DNA of 64,000 nt from Flavobacteriales bacterium. GTDB lineage: Bacteria; Bacteroidota; Bacteroidia; Flavobacteriales; Flavobacteriaceae. The position numbers and the translations under genes were made by a program. The notes under the pieces were generated by a model. It did no database searches and was not told the DNA's origin. It saw only the letters and a program-made list of their open reading frames with translations. Shown piece by piece: positions 27,595-34,879 of this stretch; within the stretch, counting starts at the first letter, position 1, and each line of letters starts with the position of its first letter. The stretch is taken from contig JAMOUV010000004.1 in NCBI GenBank assembly GCA_027067965.1, forward strand, positions 95,522 to 159,521, written 5' to 3'.

Positions 27595-27613
27595 AATGAT
27601 ATATATTTGATTA

Positions 27614-28951
27614 TTAATAATCGGCTAACTCGATACCGTTAAAATTCTTGTACCATTCGATGGCTTGTCGATCACTCATCGAAGTAACGAACATTACCGC
27701 ATCCATAATTTTGTCATACCGCGTTTGTCCCGTACGGTATGCCAAGGGCATCAATAAATGATATTGTTTAAACGATTCGGGATTCAAACGGGCGGATACG
27801 AATTTTTCCAATAAAAACGGAATCACCGTCTTGCCGGCCGCTTCATTTTTCAACACGGCGGAATGATGATAAATTTTGGCAATGCTTTCTTTTAAAATCT
27901 CGTCCAAAACCGACTTCAAATCCTCGTCTAACATGGAAATTAAAGAATGCGAAAAATGCCCCGAAACGATATCTTCCTCGTTATCAACGAAAATTTCCAC
28001 CACTTCTTGAATCAAACGGTTGATTGCATGGGCACGCAAATACCCGATTAACTGCTTGAACGGCAATAGTCGAGTGGAAATATTTTGTTGCTCTTCATTG
28101 AGCGAAGTCAATCCTGAAAACTTTTCGACTATTCGATCCTTATCAATCAATCCCAAATAAAAACCGTCTTCATAATCGAGTAAGGTATAACAAATATCAT
28201 CGGCCGCTTCCGTAAGATAAACCAAGGGAAAACGGTGCCACTTTCTTCTCTCCGGACCGGAAGCATCTATCAGCGACAAATCGCGGGCTATTTCCTCGAA
28301 AACCGGAATTTCGGACTGAAATAATCCGTACTTACGAGTGGATTTATCCGGATTCGAATGAACTTCCTGCGGATATTTGACAAACGCACCCAATGTGCCT
28401 AAACTTAACCTGAGTCCGCCGCGGATTTGCGAAATATGAGCAGGTGTATGAGTCAGCACGCGAAAACCTGCGGCATTGCCTTCGAAATTTTGAAAATCGG
28501 CCTTTTGTTTCTCCGTCAATCCTTCCAATAAACGTTCTCCTTCGTCCGAGCGAAAAAAATCCGAAACGGCTCTTTCGCCTTCATGCCCGAAAGGCGGATT
28601 GCCGATATCATGAGCCAAAGCGGCCGCCGATACCATATAACCGAAATCTTCGGGTCGCAGGTGCAATTCCGCAGCAAGAGACGGATATTTTTCCAAAATC
28701 TTTTTACCGGTCAAATAACCCAATGACCGACCGACCGAAGCGGTTTCCAAACTATGGGTCAACCGGTTTCGAACCTCCTCGGATTTCGGTACGGGCAAAA
28801 CCTGCGTTTTGTTTTGCAAGCGCCTGAAGGCATCAAAAAAAATAATGCGGTCGTAATCCCTTTGAAATTCCGAACGGCTTTCATCGGAATTCACTCCTTT
28901 TTTCCCCAGCCGCAAACCGGCATTCTTCAAGTAATCAAACCAATTTGACAT
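27614..28951 (-). CDS. dgt: dGTP triphosphohydrolase
   Basis: HD-superfamily enzyme that splits dGTP to deoxyguanosine and triphosphate. The N-terminal RSEFQRDYDRIIFFDAFRRL is typical; the HD metal site comprises His in NRLTHSLETASVGRSLG, HD in ALAHDIGNPPFGHEGE, and the later Asp in LTEAADDICYTLLDYED. The 445-residue length fits the Bacteroidota form. It has its own promoter 17 bases upstream of the ATG and leads the dgt-tpiA pair. Confidence 0.94.
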   Translation of the reverse strand: MSNWFDYLKNAGLRLGKKGVNSDESRSEFQRDYDRIIFFDAFRRLQNKTQVLPVPKSEEVRNRLTHSLETASVGRSLGYLTGKKILEKYPSLAAELHLRPEDFGYMVSAAALAHDIGNPPFGHEGERAVSDFFRSDEGERLLEGLTEKQKADFQNFEGNAAGFRVLTHTPAHISQIRGGLRLSLGTLGAFVKYPQEVHSNPDKSTRKYGLFQSEIPVFEEIARDLSLIDASGPERRKWHRFPLVYLTEAADDICYTLLDYEDGFYLGLIDKDRIVEKFSGLTSLNEEQQNISTRLLPFKQLIGYLRAHAINRLIQEVVEIFVDNEEDIVSGHFSHSLISMLDEDLKSVLDEILKESIAKIYHHSAVLKNEAAGKTVIPFLLEKFVSARLNPESFKQYHLLMPLAYRTGQTRYDKIMDAVMFVTSMSDRQAIEWYKNFNGIELADY

Positions 28952-28967
28952 CTAAAAAATCGTTTTT

Positions 28968-28975
28968 CAAACTTA
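28968..28975 (-). promoter_or_regulatory. -7 box of dgt
   Basis: Minus strand reads TAAGTTTG (TAnnTTTG), ending 17 bases before the dgt ATG. Confidence 0.5.
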
Positions 28976-29051
28976 CGGAAAATTTTTATTGAAAAAACTC
29001 GTTACTATTTTAAAAATGCGTATTTTTACAAACGATAAATTATTGAAATCC

Positions 29052-31313
29052 ATGAAAAAGATACTATCTGTTTTTTTAATCGTTTTGATAAGCGGAGGAA
29101 TTTGGGCACAAGAAAAAAAGATTCCCAAAGGTCATGAAAACACAAGCAAATTCAGACAATTATACGATTTGCTTCCCACACCTAACGCGTACCGGGCAGC
29201 CGACGGAAATCCCGGACCGGACTATTATCAAAACCGGGCCGATTATTTGATGAACATCCAATTGATTGACGACAAAAAACAACCCGTTTTAAAAGGCGAA
29301 GAAACCATTGTCTATCATAACAATTCGCCTCAAACCTTGCATTATTTATGGGTGCAATTGGATCAAAACCGCAGAGCACCCGATTCGTTTACCAAAAAAA
29401 TTACGCCCGATGGGAACAACGTGATGCTGAGACCGGGAAAATTCATTTCCGAATTTACCGATTTGGGTTACGAAGGCGGTTATCATATCGACTATGTAAA
29501 GGACGACACCGGAAAAGATTTGAAATATACCGTAAATTTCACCATGATGCGGGTGGATTTACCCAAACCGCTCAAACCCGGCGAAAGTTACATGTTGAAA
29601 ATCAAATGGTGGTATAATATCAACAATTTCACGCAGGATTGGGCACGTTCGGGATACGAAGAATTCCCTGACGGCGAAAAAGAATATATCATCGCCCAAT
29701 TTTTTCCCAGAATGGCCGTGTATTCCGATGTGGAAGGATGGCAAACCAATCAATTTATAGGCACGGGCGAATTTGCATTGCCTTTCGGAAATTACTCCGT
29801 TACCATCACCGCACCGGCCGATTTCGTATTGGACGGAACGGGTGTTTTGGTCAACCGGAACGAAGTTTTTACCAAACCGCAATACGAACGTTGGCTCAAA
29901 GCCACCAAAACCTTTGACAAACCCGTCATTGTGGTCAGCCAAGAAGAAGTAGCGAAAAAAATAAAAAATCCCGAAACCGAACAAACCAAAAAATGGGTTT
30001 TCAAAGCCAAAGATGTCCGGGATTTTGCCTTTGCCGCCTCACGTCGTTTTATTTACGATGCCATGGCGGTGGATATCAACGGCAAAACCAAAATGGCCAT
30101 TTCCATGTATCCGCCCGAAGGCAATCCTTTATGGGAAAAATATTCCACGCGAGTAGTAGCCCACACACTTAAATCCTATTCCGATATACTTTTTGATTAT
30201 CCATATCACAAAGCCATCTCGGTCAATGCCTATCGTCAGGGTATGGAATACCCGATGATTTGTTGGAATTACGGGCGCCCTAAACCCGACGGCACCTACA
30301 GCGAGCGGATTAAAAACGGCATGATCAGCGTCATTATTCATGAAGTAGGCCACAACTGGTTCCCCATGGTGGTTAATTCCGACGAACGCCAATGGATGTG
30401 GATGGATGAAGGACTGAATACCTTCGTGCAATTATTAACCCAACAAAGATGGCAAAAAGGATTTCCTTCCCGGGGTTTCCCCAAGGACTTGGTTCCTTTC
30501 TTACTGGGCGACCAATCCAAGATGCAACCCATCATGGTCAATGCCGATAACATGTTTCATCGCAGCCAAACGGCTTATCACAAACCCGCCGCCGGACTCT
30601 ATATCCTGCGCGAAGTGGTATTGGGACACGAACTTTTCGATCATGCATTGAAAACTTATGCGAACCGGTGGAAATTCAAACACCCTTCGCCCGCCGATTT
30701 CTTCCGCACCATGGAAGACGCATCCGGAACCGATTTGGATTGGTTCTGGCGCGGATGGTTCTTCACCACCGAAGTTAACGACATCGGCATTAAGAAAGTG
30801 GACAGATTTTACATCACAGACAAACCCACCGAACGCATCAAGAAAATGGCCCAACGCTACGGAGTCAAAGTATCGGAATTGCCGCCGTTTATTTCGCTCA
30901 TTTCGGAAGATAGTCCGGATTTTGACCCCGGCCTAAAAAAGAAACAACATATTTTGGCGCAAACACCGACATTAAAAGATTATCTGAAAAAAAATTATGA
31001 CGTGGATATCAACCGGGTAAAATATCCGCGATATTTTTACCGGATCGTTTTCGAGAAAAACGGTGGGCTGGTTATGCCCGTGGTATTGCAAGTTACTTAT
31101 GAAGACGGCAGCACGGAAAAAATCATTTATCCCGCCGAAATTTGGCGATTTAATGACAAGGAAGTAAGCAAATTATTAGCCACGGATAAAAAAGCCGTGA
31201 AGTTTGAAATCGACCCGGAAAACATTACCGCCGACGTCAATCCGGACAATAATGTTTGGCCGAGAAATTTAAAACAATCCAAATTCGAAAATTTGAAAAA
31301 AGAACTCCGTTAA
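29052..31313 (+). CDS. Exported M1-family aminopeptidase
   Basis: Zinc metallopeptidase of the M1 family, about 753 residues. The start is placed at ATG 29052 because it gives the signal peptide MKKILSVFLIVLISGGIWAQ; the in-frame TTG at 28989 would bury it. The active site is HEVGHN (His430, Glu431, His434) with the third ligand Glu453 in MDEGLNTF, giving the exact H-E-x2-H-x18-E spacing. The GAMEN exopeptidase motif appears as GMEYP near residue 397. It probably degrades peptides in the periplasm. No T9SS tail is visible. A terminator follows. Confidence 0.9.
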   Translation: MKKILSVFLIVLISGGIWAQEKKIPKGHENTSKFRQLYDLLPTPNAYRAADGNPGPDYYQNRADYLMNIQLIDDKKQPVLKGEETIVYHNNSPQTLHYLWVQLDQNRRAPDSFTKKITPDGNNVMLRPGKFISEFTDLGYEGGYHIDYVKDDTGKDLKYTVNFTMMRVDLPKPLKPGESYMLKIKWWYNINNFTQDWARSGYEEFPDGEKEYIIAQFFPRMAVYSDVEGWQTNQFIGTGEFALPFGNYSVTITAPADFVLDGTGVLVNRNEVFTKPQYERWLKATKTFDKPVIVVSQEEVAKKIKNPETEQTKKWVFKAKDVRDFAFAASRRFIYDAMAVDINGKTKMAISMYPPEGNPLWEKYSTRVVAHTLKSYSDILFDYPYHKAISVNAYRQGMEYPMICWNYGRPKPDGTYSERIKNGMISVIIHEVGHNWFPMVVNSDERQWMWMDEGLNTFVQLLTQQRWQKGFPSRGFPKDLVPFLLGDQSKMQPIMVNADNMFHRSQTAYHKPAAGLYILREVVLGHELFDHALKTYANRWKFKHPSPADFFRTMEDASGTDLDWFWRGWFFTTEVNDIGIKKVDRFYITDKPTERIKKMAQRYGVKVSELPPFISLISEDSPDFDPGLKKKQHILAQTPTLKDYLKKNYDVDINRVKYPRYFYRIVFEKNGGLVMPVVLQVTYEDGSTEKIIYPAEIWRFNDKEVSKLLATDKKAVKFEIDPENITADVNPDNNVWPRNLKQSKFENLKKELR

Positions 31314-31378
31314 TATTTTGGCATAGTTATTGTAACACTAAAAACGGGGGTTCTTTTCATAATTGAGTTTTTTTTGGA

Positions 31379-31411
31379 AGGCCGCTACGGGAAACCGCAG
31401 CGGCTTTTTCT
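31379..31411 (+). terminator. Terminator after the M1 peptidase gene
   Basis: GCCGCT / AGCGGC stem extended by A-T and G-T pairs, 12-base loop, then CTTTTTC. It is 65 bases past the stop. Confidence 0.7.
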
Positions 31412-31473
31412 TTATGTATAATCGGATATTAATCCGGATAATATGATCTCTAATTTCAAAAAACGGAACCACT

Positions 31474-32958
31474 TTATGCGGCAACGGATTTTTCGGGAAT
31501 GTTTTTGAGGGTTTCCAATAAATAATTCCAGAATTTTTTTACCGACGGAATATTGACGCGTTCGTCGGGCGAATGCGCTCCTTCAATCGTCGGGCCGAAA
31601 GAAATCACATCCAAACCCGGATATTTGGCCTTCAAAATACCACATTCCAATCCCGCATGACATGCTTCCACATGGGGTTGTTCGTTAAACATCTCGACAT
31701 ACAGGTCTTTCATCACCGCTAAAATGCGGGAATCCGGATCGGGCTGCCAACCCGGATAATCTCCGGAAGTTTGCACGTCATATCCGGCGAGATTAAATAC
31801 CGATGTCAATGCATTGACCAAATCATACTTGGACGATTCGGACGAGGAGCGGGTCAAATTCCCAATCTGTATCTCTCCGTTGTCCACTTTTACCTGGGCC
31901 ACATTATTGGATGTTTCCACAAGTCCTTCGATATCGGGACTCATTCGATAAACCCCGTTATGCGCACCGTAAACGGCCCGTAATAATTTCTTTTGGTCGG
32001 AAGAAGCCATCACTTGCGACGGCATTGCAGCCGGTTCGATGATTATTTCCAATTCCGGATCGCGACGTTTCTGCTCCGCTTTTATATCTTCGGCCAAAGC
32101 ATTGACCTGCTTTAAAATGTCATCCGCCCAGCCGGCCGGTAAAACTACAATGGCTTCGCTTTCTCGCGGAATGGCATTACGCAATCCGCCGCCGTTTATC
32201 GAGGCCACCTGCCCCGATAAAGAATCAATTAGATAAAGCAACCGGTTCATGATTTTATTGGCATTGCCCCGGTACAAATGAATGTCCATTCCGGAATGAC
32301 CGCCGGTCAGTCCTTTGACGAAAATTCGGTAGGATTTTCCACCTTCCATGGGACGGTCTGTCTGATACTTTCCGCGGGCCGTCACGTCGATTCCGCCGGC
32401 GCATCCGATGTCCAATTCCGTATCGTTTTCGGTATCGAGATTGAGCATAATTTTTCCTTTGAGCAGTCCGGGTTCCAATTGATGGGCACCGGTCATACCC
32501 GTTTCTTCGTCAAAAGTGAATAGGGCTTCCAAAGGCGGATGCGGAATGTCTTTGCTTTCGAGCAAGGCCAAGATGGCCGCTACTCCGATACCGTTATCCG
32601 CTCCGAGTGTGGTTCCGTCCGCTTTTACCCAATCGCCGTCAATTAGCATTTTGATGCCTTCTTTCTCAAAATCATGTTCCACGCCTTTATTTTTTTGGGG
32701 CACCATATCCACATGGGCTTGTAAAATAACCGTTTCCCGGTTTTCCATGTCGGGCGTAGCCGGTTTCCTGATAATGACATTGCCCGCCTTATCTCTAATA
32801 GTTTCCAAACCTAATTTTTTTCCGAAATTCTCCACATATTCCAATGCCTTTTGTTCTTTTTTGGATGGTCTGGGAATTTGATTAAACTCTACAAAATTCC
32901 GCCACAATATTTCCGGATCCAGTTTGGCAATTTGTTCATGCATATTTTTTGTGCTCAT
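31474..32958 (-). CDS. pepD: Aminoacyl-histidine (Xaa-His) dipeptidase
   Basis: Cytosolic M20-type metallopeptidase of 494 residues that cleaves Xaa-His dipeptides such as carnosine. The metal ligands sit in LQAHVDMVPQKN, LGADNGIGVA and FDEETGMTGA; the late CHAGLECGI and IEGAHSPDERVN motifs are also standard. The lid/dimerization domain is between about 200 and 390. No signal peptide is seen. A promoter box lies about 27 bases upstream, and it is apparently transcribed alone. Confidence 0.93.
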   Translation of the reverse strand: MSTKNMHEQIAKLDPEILWRNFVEFNQIPRPSKKEQKALEYVENFGKKLGLETIRDKAGNVIIRKPATPDMENRETVILQAHVDMVPQKNKGVEHDFEKEGIKMLIDGDWVKADGTTLGADNGIGVAAILALLESKDIPHPPLEALFTFDEETGMTGAHQLEPGLLKGKIMLNLDTENDTELDIGCAGGIDVTARGKYQTDRPMEGGKSYRIFVKGLTGGHSGMDIHLYRGNANKIMNRLLYLIDSLSGQVASINGGGLRNAIPRESEAIVVLPAGWADDILKQVNALAEDIKAEQKRRDPELEIIIEPAAMPSQVMASSDQKKLLRAVYGAHNGVYRMSPDIEGLVETSNNVAQVKVDNGEIQIGNLTRSSSESSKYDLVNALTSVFNLAGYDVQTSGDYPGWQPDPDSRILAVMKDLYVEMFNEQPHVEACHAGLECGILKAKYPGLDVISFGPTIEGAHSPDERVNIPSVKKFWNYLLETLKNIPEKSVAA

Positions 32959-32984
32959 TATAGTATGGATTTTTTTGATTTTAC

Positions 32985-32992
32985 CAAAGGTA
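32985..32992 (-). promoter_or_regulatory. -7 box of pepD
   Basis: Minus strand TACCTTTG (TAnnTTTG), 27 bases before the ATG. Confidence 0.5.
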
Positions 32993-33091
32993 ATGATTTC
33001 ACCTCAAAAGCCATCTGACGATGACTCGATCGAGACGATTAAGCATATTGAAAAAAAATAAATAAGAAATATTCGAAAATATATCTTCCGT

Positions 33092-33418
33092 TCAGGCCAC
33101 TTCCCTAAACCATGCATTAAATTTTTCACCCAAAATAGGAACGGGCTTCGACTGCCCCTGTAAGGCATAAATTACACCTAAGAGCCATAATACCAACAAA
33201 AACAAACCTCCCAAGAAATAAATAATAAAACCCAAAACGGGCAACATGGCTACTACGACCAATACTAAATACGCAATGTGAATGCCCAAAGATTGACGGA
33301 TATGAAAGGCGACAAATTCATCCTTCTTGTCGCGATTCAGTATATAGGCCACAATTAAACCTACTATGGGAATGTAGGAAATTACACCGATTAAATTTTT
33401 TTCAGTTTGATTGCTCAT
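33092..33418 (-). CDS. Small DUF4870/Tic20-like membrane protein
   Basis: 108 residues, starting MSNQTEKNLIGVISYIPIVG. It has three hydrophobic segments, a charged loop NRDKKDEFVAFHIRQSLG after the first, and a conserved end GQSKPVPILGEKFNAWF. This is the DUF4870/Tic20-like build, in which FHxRQ is the family mark. The start is the ATG at 33418, preceded by a GAAAGAAA purine tract; a TTG five codons upstream is less likely. Function unknown. Confidence 0.75.
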   Translation of the reverse strand: MSNQTEKNLIGVISYIPIVGLIVAYILNRDKKDEFVAFHIRQSLGIHIAYLVLVVVAMLPVLGFIIYFLGGLFLLVLWLLGVIYALQGQSKPVPILGEKFNAWFREVA

Positions 33419-33539
33419 GTTTTTTTCTTTCAATATAATTATTTTACCGATAAAATGAAGTGATTATTTTATTTTTTATCCGTTTACGAAATAAAACTAT
33501 CCATTCAATTAATGAAATTATATTTTTAGCCAATCGGTA

Positions 33540-33571
33540 TTGGCCAGTAAACTTTTCTGCCGTTATCTTTG
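33540..33571 (+). promoter_or_regulatory. Promoter of candidate small RNA
   Basis: TTG at 33540-33542, 21 bases, TATCTTTG at 33564-33571: both elements of the Bacteroidota promoter in front of a short terminator-bounded region with no evident gene. Confidence 0.5.
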
Positions 33572-33577
33572 AATTGC

Positions 33578-33672
33578 AGAATCCTTAAATATTTCATGGG
33601 GCTTTCTTTTCATCGGGGATTAGGGCAAGAAAAAGGGCGTATTTTTTTCTTCTTAAGTTACGCCCTTTTTCT
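33578..33672 (+). ncRNA. Candidate small noncoding RNA, about 95 nt
   Basis: Transcription from the promoter at 33540-33571 would begin near 33578 and stop at the terminator hairpin ending at 33672. The only ORF beginning inside starts at ATG 33595-33600 and runs through the terminator, so a protein product is unlikely. It does not show the SRP RNA tetraloop motif or a tmRNA or RNase P core that I can recognise; a 6S-like RNA is conceivable. The start is inferred from the promoter only. Confidence 0.4.
33627..33672 (+). terminator. Strong intrinsic terminator of candidate small RNA
   Basis: A near-perfect 13-14 bp stem (AGAAAAAGGGCGTA with TACGCCCTTTTTCT) around a loop of about 17 bases. Being A-rich on one side and T-rich on the other, it could act in both directions, and so might also serve the minus-strand gene ending at 33835. 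Confidence 0.8.
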
Positions 33673-33834
33673 ATTTAAACAAATGAAAATTCAATTTTTT
33701 ACCGTTAAAATAAATTGATTAAAAGGAGATTAACCCTTTTATTTTTTTGATATTAATATCCTTGAAAAAATAAAGAGGAACCATTCCTCAAAAAGAATTA
33801 AATGGTTATAAGTTAACAACTTACAAAAACACCT

Positions 33835-34323
33835 TTATTTTCGCTTATACAAAAACGTAAAACCCAGCCACACCAAAATAGCGGCAATGCCGGTCCAAAT
33901 TAAACCGGGATAAACGGCCTGCCATACCAAGTACGTATGATTAGAAGCATCGCATTGCCCCTCTTTGATTAATCCGTGTATATGGAAAACGGTTCGTAAA
34001 AAAGTAATAATCAATCCCAACACAATCACCCATCCCGTGACCACATTCCGTAAAATTTTGTATCGCGGCCTTCCCGCCTGACTTTCAAGCGGTTTATTCA
34101 CAAATTTATCGCCTTCCAAGATTATACCGCTCATAAAAATAGCGGGCCAAATAAAAAAATAAACCGAACCGCCCAACAAAACTATTTTCCATTCATTGGT
34201 CCGGCATATATTTTCTTTGTTAATCAATATAAATGCCGCATACATCATGATGGCTCCCAAAATAAAAGCCCCCGTTAATATTTCCCAACGCCTGTTTTTG
34301 CTGATTATAATTGCGTTTTCCAT
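33835..34323 (-). CDS. Four-helix membrane protein of unknown function
   Basis: 162 residues with four hydrophobic segments (about 15-35, 47-68, 92-113, 133-157) and short charged loops; an extra-membrane loop contains two cysteines (Cys39 region and Cys in KEGQCDASNHTY). I do not recognise a family. It has a proper ATG, codon use like its neighbours and an A-rich upstream region, so it looks like a genuine gene. Isolated, with no operon partner. Confidence 0.6.
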   Translation of the reverse strand: MENAIIISKNRRWEILTGAFILGAIMMYAAFILINKENICRTNEWKIVLLGGSVYFFIWPAIFMSGIILEGDKFVNKPLESQAGRPRYKILRNVVTGWVIVLGLIITFLRTVFHIHGLIKEGQCDASNHTYLVWQAVYPGLIWTGIAAILVWLGFTFLYKRK

Positions 34324-34879
34324 ATGATTAATTTTAGTTAAGTTTTATTCAATAAAAATAAAAAAATATAATTTACCGAACAAAGCGGATTTCTATTTCC
34401 GGATAAAATCTTCAAAAAACCCGCAAAAAATTTTAGTAAAAACCTAATAATCAACACATTACATGTTTTAACAATCTTTCAATCCGTTGAAGCAATAAGT
34501 CGCATCGCCCCCGCTCAAAGCCCCTTTGAGAATCCCTTGGCCGCATAGCGCATTCTGTAGAAAAAGCCAATCATACATCATTTATTGATTCTTTATTATG
34601 CTATTCCCTACCACACTATTACATAATCACACTCTTTCACTAATTATAAGATGCCTCCCGCCTGAGGCGGACACGGCGCCGCTTCTCCGATTGATATCGG
34701 AGTTGCTTATCAAACCCAAAGGGTGAGGCCGTGCCCCTCGGCATGACACATTCCATTATTAAATTGTGTTAAACGCAATAAATCGCTCCTCTACTATTCA
34801 CTAAACCACTACCTCACTATTTCACTCAAAAAAATTGTTCATTGTTAATTGTTAGTTGTTCTCTGAATAAATTTTTGGT
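34324..34879. repeat. Intergenic repeat and hairpin region downstream of the FAD/Fe-S gene
   Basis: 556 bases, no ORF. Between 34655 and 34735 there is a nested structure: palindrome CCGCCTGAGGCGG (34658-34670), closing stem CACGGC/GCCGTG (34672-34677 with 34728-34733) and an inner hairpin CTCCGAT-TGAT-ATCGGAG (34685-34702). The stretch 34580-34650 and 34790-34860 is low-complexity, with repeated CACTA/CACTC words and TTGTTCATTGTTAATTGTTAG-like text, typical of decayed intergenic repeats. Confidence 0.55.

Larger units (their letters stand above)
33419..33834. other. Intergenic region with candidate small RNA
   Basis: 416 bases without a convincing protein gene. The middle carries a plus-strand promoter followed by a strong terminator (see the ncRNA entry). 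The remainder is AT-rich and unremarkable. Confidence 0.6.

Noticed and set aside
33595..33720. A small ORF inside the candidate small RNA
   Set aside because: It reads straight through the strong terminator stem, so it would not be fully transcribed.
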